Source: Caulobacter sp. CCH9-E1
GTDB lineage: Bacteria > Pseudomonadota > Alphaproteobacteria > Caulobacterales > Caulobacteraceae
Direction: 5' to 3'
Assembly: GCF_001556515.1 (NCBI RefSeq)
Contig: NZ_LSJA01000118.1
Span: 1-33,283, forward strand
Length of the DNA: 33,283 nucleotides
Below the pieces are notes generated by a model that saw nothing but the letters and a program-made list of their open reading frames with translations, had not been told where the DNA came from and searched no databases. Shown piece by piece: positions 5,726 to 13,608 of this stretch. Within the stretch, counting starts at the first letter, position 1. The number at the start of each line of letters is the position of its first letter. The position numbers and the translations under genes were made by a program.

Positions 5726-7654
5726 TTATTGGGCGGCGGCCTGTTCCCGTTGAAGGCGCTCGGAGGCGATCAGCAAGGCCAGACCGACCCGACCGGCTGG
5801 ATCGCGAATGCTGTTGGCCAGCGCAACCAGCCGCCTAAAGCTATTTGGCCGGCTGAACTCGATGCGCACCTGATACATCACCACCTGGCGAACCGCTGGG
5901 GTCAGAACAGCCCAGTGTTCGTAAGCCAAGCGCGTGCGGCTCTCGAAGAGGCTGGTCTGCAACGGCGCCACCGCGAAGGAATGATCGAGCGCGGTGTTCG
6001 CGGCTGCGAAGTCTCCACGTTGGAATTGCACGGCGGCCATCCGCAGCCAGGCGCCGCCCGAGCCCGGCCTCAAAGCGATCTCTCGCTGGGCGTTGGCCAG
6101 CATGCGCTTCTGAACCTTGGGATCCCTGGTCTCGCCCGCCAGATCCTTTTCGATGGCGACGGCGAGGACCTCCGCCGATGCGGTGGGCGCCCACGCCATG
6201 TCGCCGCCGAAGCGCGAGACGGCCAGAGGCGCCGCGACCACGAGTGATGCGACGAGCACCGCTCCCGCGAAAGCAAAGCTGCCCGCCTTGATGGCGACCG
6301 GCGCGCGGCGCGATGGCGCGACAGTCGTCACGGCCCCAAGGCCGACGGCGAACAAGGCCTGCAGGGCCGGCACCTGGACCGCGAAATCCGAGAGACCGTG
6401 CAGAAGCACCAGAACAGCGGCGGCGACAGTCGCCCGCGCCAGCATCCCGGCTGTCCCAGGCTTGAGGCCTTCCCTCGCGGCTCGTCCCAAAGCAACTGCA
6501 GCCCAGGCCGCCATCATGATGGCCCCGACGACCCCGCCTTCTTCAAGCCATTGAAGATAGAGGTTATGGGTCGCCCGCACATCATATAGGACACGCAAGG
6601 TCTCACTGGTGGTGATCAACTGGTTCACGAGCGGGAACGAGCCAAGGCCGAACCCGAACCAGGGCGAACCCCGGAACGCCTCCCAGTGCGCGTCGAAGAT
6701 GGTCCGCCGCACAACGACGTCACTTTGCAGGTTTTCGAGGCGAGCCGCGGTCAGATCGGCGCTCTGCATCGCGACGCCGACAACGACGAGCAGGGCGGCC
6801 GCGCCGCCAATGATCGCAATGGCGCTTAGCTTCCGCCCTTGCGCCAAGACCTGCCAGGTCAGAAGAACCGCGAGCGCAACCACGGTGGAGAAGATGCCGG
6901 CTCGAGACGCCGTCAAGGCCAAGGCGACGGCGAACACGGCTGCGGCGCCGAGAGCGAGGCTGGCGTCCAGCCCTAGCCGTTCGATACGCAGCCTCCCGCC
7001 GGCGCGCTGGAGAGACTGTGAAAAGAACCCCAGGGCAAAGACGACGCCGATCCCCATCAGGGTGGCGGCGCTGTTCGGGCTCAGCAAGGTCGCTGTAAGC
7101 CGCCGCGCGCCTCGAAGCGTGACGTGATCGACGATGGCCGCCGCGGCGAACACGCTCAAGGCCAGCAACAGCCACCAGATCAACGCGCGACGCCGCGTCT
7201 CCGAAGCCCCGACGATCCACGCGCCATAGAAAAGGCAGGCCAGCCCGAGAAGACGCAGCAAGCTCAGAACAAGAGATGAGCGGTCTACCGTGATCGAACC
7301 GCCACCACCAACATACGCCCAGACGGGATGGGCCCCGCCGGGGCCAAAGGGCGTCAACGCCCAGGCGGTGGCGATCAATACGGCCAGGAACATCAAGCCA
7401 GGCCAAGGCGCCGCCAGGATGCTTGGCACGCGCCGCGCCCAAGCGCATGTGCTTAACAAGACCAGCAGAAACAGAGACTGCAGAACACCGAAGACGGCGG
7501 CCACGGCCACATCGCTTGCGCCGAACACGGCGATTTCCGACATGACCAAAGCAACGAGGGCGCCGATCGCGACGCCCTCGGAAACCTGCAGTTTTCGGGT
7601 TCTAGCGGCGCCGGGCGACGGTGAGCCCTCGCCCGACTTGGTCCTAGTCCGCAT
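5726..7654 (-). CDS. O-antigen polymerase/ligase-type membrane protein (Wzy/WaaL family)
   Basis: Inner-membrane protein of 642 aa with about a dozen hydrophobic segments. After a short charged N-terminus, membrane helices run to about residue 480. A large periplasmic loop carries the Wzy_C signature region (FRGSPWFGFGLGSFPLVNQL and a later ATHNLYLQWLEEGG), including Arg and His positions typical of polymerases and ligases that use lipid-linked glycans. The C-terminal 140 residues are soluble and helical, resembling a TPR-like tail (NAQREIALRPGSGGAWLRMA). The gene overlaps the end of the tyrosine-kinase gene by 11 nt, so the two are co-translated. Expected role: polymerisation of surface polysaccharide repeat units. 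A ligase role cannot be excluded from sequence alone. Confidence 0.88.
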   Translation of the reverse strand: MRTRTKSGEGSPSPGAARTRKLQVSEGVAIGALVALVMSEIAVFGASDVAVAAVFGVLQSLFLLVLLSTCAWARRVPSILAAPWPGLMFLAVLIATAWALTPFGPGGAHPVWAYVGGGGSITVDRSSLVLSLLRLLGLACLFYGAWIVGASETRRRALIWWLLLALSVFAAAAIVDHVTLRGARRLTATLLSPNSAATLMGIGVVFALGFFSQSLQRAGGRLRIERLGLDASLALGAAAVFAVALALTASRAGIFSTVVALAVLLTWQVLAQGRKLSAIAIIGGAAALLVVVGVAMQSADLTAARLENLQSDVVVRRTIFDAHWEAFRGSPWFGFGLGSFPLVNQLITTSETLRVLYDVRATHNLYLQWLEEGGVVGAIMMAAWAAVALGRAAREGLKPGTAGMLARATVAAAVLVLLHGLSDFAVQVPALQALFAVGLGAVTTVAPSRRAPVAIKAGSFAFAGAVLVASLVVAAPLAVSRFGGDMAWAPTASAEVLAVAIEKDLAGETRDPKVQKRMLANAQREIALRPGSGGAWLRMAAVQFQRGDFAAANTALDHSFAVAPLQTSLFESRTRLAYEHWAVLTPAVRQVVMYQVRIEFSRPNSFRRLVALANSIRDPAGRVGLALLIASERLQREQAAAQ

Positions 7655-9863
7655 AGTACTTTCGATAGTTGGCGTAGTAATAGTAGGAGTCGCCGTAGCC
7701 GTAGCGAGACTGGGCCTTGAGGTCCATCTGGGTCAGGGCGACGCCGGCGATGAACGCCCGTGTTCCCTGCAGGAGGGCCAGGGCCGACTGCACCGCCTTC
7801 ACGGGCGTCTTCTTCCACCGGACCAGCATCACCACGGCGTCGGTATGCGGCGCCAGGATGCGCGTATCCGCGATCGCCAGCAGCGGCGCGGTGTCCAGAA
7901 GCACGATCTCGTAACGGTTGCGGAGCTCCTGCAGCAGACGGTGCATGGCGGCCGAGCCCAACACGTCACGAGGCGTGTAGGCCGACTTCGCCAGCGGCAG
8001 GATGTGCGCGCCGCTCTCGTCGTTGATCAACGCCTGATCCAGGGTGGCGACGCCGTTCAGGACCTCGAGCAAACCCACCTTAGCCGGTTCCCTGAGGAAC
8101 TGGGTGATGGCGCTTTGTCGAAGGTCGCAGTCGACGACGATGACCTTGGCGCCAGACGTCGCCAGCGTGCGCGCCAGCGAGAAGGTGGTCGTGGTCTTGC
8201 CCTCGCCAGGAAGCGACGAGGTCACCGCGACCACCTTGACCGTCTCGCCGACCTTCGAGAACAGGATCGAGGCGCGGAGCTTCCGGAGGCTTTCGGCGAA
8301 GCTCGAAAGCGGCTTGGCCATCAGGTATTCCGGAGGCGTCATGCCCCGCAAGGTCTTGGCGTCGTCAACGGTGGTGTCGAGCGACGGCACGGCGCCGAGA
8401 TAGGGCAAGCCCAGACGACGCTCGACCTCGTCTTCGGTGAACAGGCCGGCCATCAGGATTTCAGCCAGCACGATCGAAGCCAGACCCGCGCCGAGAGCCA
8501 GCACCAGCCCCAGGGCCAGGTTCAAGGACGGCTTGGGATAGCTGGCCCGGGTCGGAATCTTGGCCGGCGACACGACACGGGCGTCGGCTTGCTCGATGCC
8601 TTCCTGGGTCGTCGTCTGCTTGAAGCGAGACAACAGGGTCTCGTACAGCGTCTTGACCGACTGCGCCTTGCGTTCCAGTTCCGCAAGGCCGATCGCGGCG
8701 CGGTTATTGCCGGCGAGCGTGCCCTTGGACTGCGAAACACTCGCGGCGACCGAGCCGGTCCGCTGACGCGCCACCTGAGCCTGGGCTTCCAGGTTCGAGA
8801 TGATGCGGCGGATTTCGGCCTGGATTTGGGTGTCGATGTCAGCCAGCTCGCGCTTGGCCTTCAGCAGGTCAGGGTGGCGGTCGCCATAACGGCCGCTGAG
8901 ATCGGCGACCTGGGCGCTCTTTTCGGAGCGCTGCTTGCGCAGCTGTTGCACGACGGGCGAGTTCAGAGACTCACCAACATCCTCGCCGGTGCTGCCCCTG
9001 GCCAGCTGTTGACGGGCGATGGCCAAGCGAGCATCCGTCTCGGCCTGGGCGGCGCGGCTGAGAGCCAGCTGCTGGTTCAGGCCGGAGATCTCCTGCTCCG
9101 TCAGGGTTGCGCCTTCCGCGCTGAGCAGGTTGTTCGCGATCTTGTACTGTTGAACCGCGGCGTCGGCCTGCGCGACCTGATCGCGCAGCTCGCCGACGCG
9201 CGTATCCAGCCATTCGTTGGCCTTCTGCGTGGCGTCGAACTTCGCCTCGAGCTGCTCGGTCAAGTAGAGGTTGGCGAAAGCATTCGCCAAGTCCGCCGCA
9301 CGCCGGGGATCGGTGTGGGTGTACTCAATCGAGATCAGATAGGTCAGCCCCGCGCGACGGACTTTCAGACCGCTGAGCACATTGTCGACGATCCGTTCAC
9401 GGCGACGCTGCAGTTCCGCGGGATCGGTCACGGCCACGGGCGTGGCCGCCTTCTTCATCGACGAAAACCAAGCCGTGGCGCCCTTGGCGCTCGGCAGGTA
9501 GGGGTTGAAGTAGGGGTCTTGCTCAAGCTTCAGATCCTTGACGACCCGCGCGGCGAGCGAACGGGACTTCAGGACCTCGACCTCGGTGTCGACGACGGCG
9601 GAGTCCGCGGGCAGGCCCGACAGAACCGCGCTCATGTCGGTCACCTGTTCCTTGCGCACATCCAGCATGACCTGGGCCGTCGCCGTATAGCGAGGCGTCT
9701 GCTGGAGGGTGAACAGAACCACCGCGGCGAACACCACCACGGCCACCGCCGCGAACAGGCGGAAGCGACGCCTGAAGGTCGCGATCGCGATATTCAGGTC
9801 AAAAGACAACGCTCCGGTGTCATTCACCGGAGCGTTCGAAGTTTCATAACCGGAGCCGTCCAT
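7644..9863 (-). CDS. Wzz-domain/BY-tyrosine kinase (Wzc type)
   Basis: Fused chain-length determinant and bacterial tyrosine kinase, 739 aa. The Wzz domain begins around the first membrane helix (about 38-55). A long periplasmic coiled-coil/GNVR-like region (about 200-420) follows, then a second helix after a Pro-rich segment (about 447-468). The cytoplasmic kinase has Walker A SSLPGEGKTTT (about 549-559), Walker A' VIVVDCDLR and Walker B IVLLDTAP. The last 19 residues contain nine tyrosines (YGYGDSYYYYANYRKYYAD), the autophosphorylation cluster. It controls polymer length and export with the Wza-type protein. The ATG at 9863 is chosen; an in-frame GTG six bases upstream is possible. No partner tyrosine phosphatase of the Wzb type is in the locus. 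Confidence 0.93.
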   Translation of the reverse strand: MDGSGYETSNAPVNDTGALSFDLNIAIATFRRRFRLFAAVAVVVFAAVVLFTLQQTPRYTATAQVMLDVRKEQVTDMSAVLSGLPADSAVVDTEVEVLKSRSLAARVVKDLKLEQDPYFNPYLPSAKGATAWFSSMKKAATPVAVTDPAELQRRRERIVDNVLSGLKVRRAGLTYLISIEYTHTDPRRAADLANAFANLYLTEQLEAKFDATQKANEWLDTRVGELRDQVAQADAAVQQYKIANNLLSAEGATLTEQEISGLNQQLALSRAAQAETDARLAIARQQLARGSTGEDVGESLNSPVVQQLRKQRSEKSAQVADLSGRYGDRHPDLLKAKRELADIDTQIQAEIRRIISNLEAQAQVARQRTGSVAASVSQSKGTLAGNNRAAIGLAELERKAQSVKTLYETLLSRFKQTTTQEGIEQADARVVSPAKIPTRASYPKPSLNLALGLVLALGAGLASIVLAEILMAGLFTEDEVERRLGLPYLGAVPSLDTTVDDAKTLRGMTPPEYLMAKPLSSFAESLRKLRASILFSKVGETVKVVAVTSSLPGEGKTTTTFSLARTLATSGAKVIVVDCDLRQSAITQFLREPAKVGLLEVLNGVATLDQALINDESGAHILPLAKSAYTPRDVLGSAAMHRLLQELRNRYEIVLLDTAPLLAIADTRILAPHTDAVVMLVRWKKTPVKAVQSALALLQGTRAFIAGVALTQMDLKAQSRYGYGDSYYYYANYRKYYAD

Positions 9864-9911
9864 AACCACTCTCAGTAATCGGCAAAACTTGCCGTTTCGT
9901 GGACGTGTTTC

Positions 9912-11180
9912 TTAGAACTGAAGGGCGACCGAAGCGATCACCTTGTTGTCCTTGAACGAGGCGCCCTTCTGAGCGCCCGACGAGTCCTGCTTGAGGTAGT
10001 TGTAGGTCAGGAACAGGCCCACGCGGCGGTTCAGCAGATAGGTCGCCGTCGCGGAGAAGTTGTCGCGCTTGTCGTCGCGGTCAACGCCCTTGTAGTTGTC
10101 CTTGCCGTACGTATAGGCAGCCGAAAGAAGGACGTTGCGCATCAGCTCGTGGTCGATCGACGCGCCGATGTTGTTCGAGATGTAGCCCTGCGAGCCGGGA
10201 GCCGTCGATTCTTCGATGGACCGCGAACCGTTCAGTCCGACCGTGGTCAGCTGGGTCGGGAACCACTCCAGGCGACCCGCGGCGTTGAAGCCGTCGATCT
10301 TGGCGAACGCGGGGTTGTCGTAGGACTGCGACATGTAGCCGACTTGCACGTCACCGCGCACGAGCTCGGAGACGTCGAAGTTGGCGCCGACGCCGACAAC
10401 ATAACCGTCCGAGGTGCGGTCGGAGGCGACGATATTCGTATCGTAGTCCTTCTTATTGCCCGTGGCCGACAGATAGACGGCCGTGTCGGGGCTGACCGCA
10501 TACTCGGCCTTGGCGCCGTAGTAGAATTCGTTGCGATCGCGGAAGTCCTGGTCGACGATTCCCGTGCCGGCGATGTTCGGCACGTCCTTGTAGTTGAAAT
10601 CCTTGTCGTCGAGGCGGCCCGAGACGCGCAGACGGTTGAATTCCTTGACGTAGGTCACGGTGCCTTGCGTCAGGTCGTACTTCACCGGCTTGCCCGCCGC
10701 GCTAGGCGAGGTCGGCGCCGTGCGGGGTTCGACCAGGCGCTGGGTCTGAACCGAACCCGTCAGGTTCGAGCCGCGCTCGATGTCGAGCCGGCCGTTCGCG
10801 GAGACCGTATATTCTTCGGTGTTTTCCGAGCTGTTGTCCGAATAGCGGATGATGTTGCCGCCAGCGAACAGGCCCAGAGCGTGACGCGACCAGTCCGACC
10901 GCACGGCCATTTCCGGCTTCACGCGCCAGATGGTGTCGCTGGTCTTGCCCGCGGCGACGGCATAGATGTTGTCGTTGCGTTCAACGTCAACGGTGACGCG
11001 CGGATACAGCGTGAAGCCGCCGGCCTTCTGGCCCGCCGCCTCGTAGTCCGGGCGCGGGCGCTGACGGACACTGACGTTCTTGTCGCGCTTGAAGTTCGAA
11101 CCGAGATCTTGCGCCTGAACGGCCTGAGGCGCGGTCAGGGCAATGCAGGCCATGGCGGCCGAGCACATAAGGAGTCGCAT
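9912..11180 (-). CDS. Outer-membrane beta-barrel protein of the polysaccharide locus (BBP2-like)
   Basis: Secreted 422-aa protein: signal peptide MRLLMCSAAMACIALTAPQA with cleavage near VQAQ. A short linker is followed by alternating polar/hydrophobic strands with many Tyr/Asn/Asp turns and a C-terminal Phe (VIASVALQF), the outer-membrane insertion signature. It resembles the putative beta-barrel porin-2 family often found beside exopolysaccharide kinase/polymerase genes. The start ATG at 11180 has GGGGA just upstream; the longer open frame to 11288 lies before the signal peptide and is rejected. The kinase gene's start lies 48 nt downstream of its stop, which fits one operon. Likely role: outer-membrane conduit or scaffold for the polymer. 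The match is at fold level only. Confidence 0.85.
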   Translation of the reverse strand: MRLLMCSAAMACIALTAPQAVQAQDLGSNFKRDKNVSVRQRPRPDYEAAGQKAGGFTLYPRVTVDVERNDNIYAVAAGKTSDTIWRVKPEMAVRSDWSRHALGLFAGGNIIRYSDNSSENTEEYTVSANGRLDIERGSNLTGSVQTQRLVEPRTAPTSPSAAGKPVKYDLTQGTVTYVKEFNRLRVSGRLDDKDFNYKDVPNIAGTGIVDQDFRDRNEFYYGAKAEYAVSPDTAVYLSATGNKKDYDTNIVASDRTSDGYVVGVGANFDVSELVRGDVQVGYMSQSYDNPAFAKIDGFNAAGRLEWFPTQLTTVGLNGSRSIEESTAPGSQGYISNNIGASIDHELMRNVLLSAAYTYGKDNYKGVDRDDKRDNFSATATYLLNRRVGLFLTYNYLKQDSSGAQKGASFKDNKVIASVALQF

Positions 11181-11254
11181 GTTTATCCCCACCAGAAGGG
11201 ACGGCCGACGCACGTCGTGACGCGCCGGTCCGCCCTGAGACTTATTGCTATTAG

Positions 11255-11845
11255 TTACCCGCAGTAGGCGGCGACCACGCCCGCGCACGGATCGTACGGC
11301 GCCGGCGTCGGCGTCGTCGTCGTGCCGCCCGCGCCCGCACCAGCGCCCGCGTCGCCGCCCGCGGCTTGCGAAACGCCTTGCAGGCTGACCAGAACGCTGG
11401 GCGCGCCCGCGTCGGTGGTCGCGGCGGTTTGGGTGACCGTCGCCGATTGGCCCGTCGCGGCCAGCTGTTGGGTCACAACCGGAGCCGAGGCTACGGTCTG
11501 GGTCATTTCCGGAGCGACCGCGGCCGCCACCTGAATGGCGACGCCGGCCGAAACCGTGCCGGCCCCAACCGCTTGAACCAGAGCCGCGGCGATCACCGTC
11601 GGCGAAGCGCCGGTCTCGGCCAGAGCGGCAGAGATGGACGCCTGGATGGCGGCGAGCTTGGCGCTAGCCGAAAGGCGAGCAAAGCCGGGTTGCGAGGCGG
11701 CCCGTTGGGCCGCGGCCGCGATGGTCGTCTGCAGCGAAGCGGCCGTAGGAGCCGGGGTGTTTTGAGCCCAGACTTGGCCAGCGCCCATCGGCGCCAACGC
11801 AACGGCCAAGCTGATAGCGATCGCCCGAACGCGATGAGAAGCCAT
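11255..11845 (-). CDS. Secreted Ala/Thr-rich protein of unknown function
   Basis: I do not recognise the family. The 196-aa product has a signal peptide (MASHRVRAIAISLAVALAPM, cleaving near VWAQ) and a helical, very Ala-rich region containing TTIAAAAQRAA and a later AALVQAVGAGTVSAGVAIQV. A Gly/Thr/Pro linker and a short tail with two cysteines (PCAGVVAAYCG) follow. GGAGG lies just before the ATG at 11845; a TTG-initiated frame five codons longer would start inside that ribosome binding site. It is 74 nt upstream of the beta-barrel gene on the same strand and probably leads the leftward polysaccharide operon. A periplasmic or surface structural role is possible but not shown. Confidence 0.75.
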   Translation of the reverse strand: MASHRVRAIAISLAVALAPMGAGQVWAQNTPAPTAASLQTTIAAAAQRAASQPGFARLSASAKLAAIQASISAALAETGASPTVIAAALVQAVGAGTVSAGVAIQVAAAVAPEMTQTVASAPVVTQQLAATGQSATVTQTAATTDAGAPSVLVSLQGVSQAAGGDAGAGAGAGGTTTTPTPAPYDPCAGVVAAYCG

Positions 11846-12203
11846 GACTGCTCCCTCCAATTGAACGGCGTCCCTTTAGGACAATGTAAACGAATTCTCT
11901 AGCCCAGAACGCGTGCTCCTGTCGATTTCTCGACGGAAGCGTTCCCCGGAGATCACACTTTTCGTGCAGATCCCCACGGAAGAAACACGCGAACGAGCCT
12001 TAGACTAAGAATATGACGCGTCTCTCCGCCCCCGGCAGAACTATCAGACTTCGTCATCGGGCTCGTTAGGCCTAAAAAAACCACGCGCGGCTTCGCAATG
12101 CAACGCCGCTGCGACAAATTCCATATGGAATGCCAAGAATCTAGTCGTTTTCGCCTGCTAGCAGGTAAAGAGTTCGGTTAATACGCGAGCGTTTTGGTTA
12201 AGA
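11846..12203. other. Intergenic region upstream of the polysaccharide operon
   Basis: About 358 bp without a gene, presumably holding the promoter of the leftward operon. It includes the 14-bp perfect palindrome at 12118-12131 and two GGTTAA direct repeats near 12176-12201. I find no confident -35/-10 pair and no terminator for the sensor gene that ends at 12204. Confidence 0.5.
12118..12131. promoter_or_regulatory. Perfect 14-bp palindrome, candidate operator
   Basis: ATTCCATATGGAAT is fully self-complementary and lies 273 nt upstream of the start of the secreted Ala-rich gene. Such a dyad suits a dimeric regulator. No regulator can be named, and the distance from the gene is long for a classical operator. 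Confidence 0.3.
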
Positions 12204-13271
12204 TTAGGCCGCGACCGTGGTTAATCCGGGAACTTGTTGGCGTTGAACAAGGCAACCATACCAGCCAAGACCCGCATAGGTTTCATATCCGGGGGTCAAG
12301 GCGTAGCCGACCGTAATCTCGCCGTCGGCGTAACTGCCCATCGACCCAGCCGAAGTATCGAGCGGGAAGATCTCGGTAAGAACACCCTGATTATCGGACG
12401 AAGCCAGAACCCGGCCCTTCTGGTCTAGCAACATCACGCGAGAGCGTTCGCGCTCTTCGCTCGTGAGCCGAACGCCGTCCACAACAGCCTGGGCTTGCGG
12501 ACGCCAGTCGAAATGCACGCCGAGGACGCCCAGGGGCTTGCCCGTAGCCTCGCCACCGGCCCGTATGGCCGTGGCGTAGGTCGCGACGGGCGCATCGCCC
12601 AGCGCCCGGCAGCGCTCGATGTCGCAGGCGACGAAGTCGTCCCCGCTCGCGGTGCGCAGCCCCTCCTGGAACCAGCGCGTGTCGGCGACGGACTGGCCAA
12701 CGACGTTGGGATAGCGGGACGGCCGGCCGTTGGCGACCACCTTCCCCCGCGCGTCGCAGATCCAGAGATCCAGATACACGGTGTAGGCGTCGAGGATGAC
12801 GCCCAGACGGTTGCTCGCATGAAGGCGAGCGCCCTCGTCCTCCTCGCCGAGGCAGGCGACCACGGCGGAATCCGTCGCCCACCAGCGGACGTCGCAGGTC
12901 CGCTCGTAGAGGTTGCGATCGACGATCTCGATGGCGTTGAGCGCCAAGTCGGCCAGTCTCTGGCCGCGCATGTGCGAAAGGATCGCCCCTCCGATGGCCG
13001 AGAGTTCGTCAAGGTCGGCGCGGACCTGGCTTTCGAGCGCGGCCGCGACCGCGTCGATCTCGGTGGAGATCTTCTTGAATTCCTCGGCGACGATGGCGAA
13101 GCCCTTGCCGGCCTCGCCAGCGCGCGCCGCGACGATCAGAGCATTGATCGAGAGCATCTTGGCCGCGCGATTGACTCTCGCGATCTCGCCTATCTTCTCG
13201 CCCGCAACGCTCGAAAGCCGTTCAGACAAGTCCAGGATCCGTTCTGGGCGAAAACTGGAGTCTTGTTCCAT
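12204..13271 (-). CDS. Soluble MCP-like signalling protein with C-terminal sensor region
   Basis: Cytoplasmic protein of 355 aa from the ATG at 13271. The N-terminal 100 residues resemble the hairpin tip of methyl-accepting chemotaxis proteins (INALIVAARAGEAGKGFAIV, about 42-61, then AEEFKKIS), the region that contacts CheA and CheW. NLYERTCDVRWWATD (about 120-134) follows, then a PAS/Cache-like region (VYLDLWICDARGKVVANGRP, later RSRVMLLDQKGRVLASSD). No membrane segment is visible, and the signalling hairpin precedes the sensor, the reverse of classical MCPs. An open frame extends upstream to 13337, but ATG 13271 gives the natural N-terminus. It probably senses a small molecule and feeds a chemotaxis-like or other pathway; partners are unknown. 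Confidence 0.78.
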   Translation of the reverse strand: MEQDSSFRPERILDLSERLSSVAGEKIGEIARVNRAAKMLSINALIVAARAGEAGKGFAIVAEEFKKISTEIDAVAAALESQVRADLDELSAIGGAILSHMRGQRLADLALNAIEIVDRNLYERTCDVRWWATDSAVVACLGEEDEGARLHASNRLGVILDAYTVYLDLWICDARGKVVANGRPSRYPNVVGQSVADTRWFQEGLRTASGDDFVACDIERCRALGDAPVATYATAIRAGGEATGKPLGVLGVHFDWRPQAQAVVDGVRLTSEERERSRVMLLDQKGRVLASSDNQGVLTEIFPLDTSAGSMGSYADGEITVGYALTPGYETYAGLGWYGCLVQRQQVPGLTTVAA

Positions 13272-13390
13272 AACCAACGCGCCCCCACGCACGCCTAAGC
13301 GAATCACCTGCACCGAGGAAGATGCCGCCCTCGCCATGACCGCGCGACGACATGACAGGGCCGTTTGGGGTTCTCGTCGCCTCCACGATG

Positions 13391-13428
13391 CAAAAACGCC
13401 GGAACGCCCTCGAAACGGGCGCCCGGCG
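13391..13428 (-). terminator. Intrinsic terminator, possibly the original gyrB terminator
   Basis: On the minus strand CGCCGG / CCGGCG (13397-13428) with an inner CGCCC / GGGCG stem and a 7-nt loop is followed by TTTTT (13392-13396). It stops leftward transcription before the sensor gene. The nearest leftward gene to its right, apart from the decayed fragment, is gyrB, which ends 1.33 kb away with no terminator of its own visible. Confidence 0.75.
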
Positions 13429-13463
13429 CTTAGAAAACAATCGTTTGCGAGCAGATGTGGGCC

Positions 13464-13608
13464 GAGTCATTCAAGCTGAGAACAGTGCCGCCGCAACGAC
13501 TCGCTATTTCGGGATCACGAGTCACTAAGGTTGCGACTCGGCAATCGCTCAATGTGCGAACAGGCCACACTTTCGCGCAGTGAAGCTGAGAAAAGCCACC
13601 TGAGAGTC
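13464..13608. promoter_or_regulatory. Cluster of five GANTC (CcrM) methylation sites
   Basis: GAGTC 13464-13468, GACTC 13498-13502, GAGTC 13519-13523, GACTC 13535-13539 and GAGTC 13604-13608: five sites in 145 bp. A random sequence would hold about one per 256 bp, and GANTC is known to be scarcer than that in Caulobacter. CcrM methylates these sites and GcrA reads their state. The cluster lies upstream of the leftward sensor gene and at the left boundary of the decayed insert. Confidence 0.5.

Noticed and set aside
7290..9878. 862-aa plus-strand open frame
   Set aside because: Antisense to the tyrosine kinase and polymerase genes, both of which have clear family motifs. The plus frame has none.
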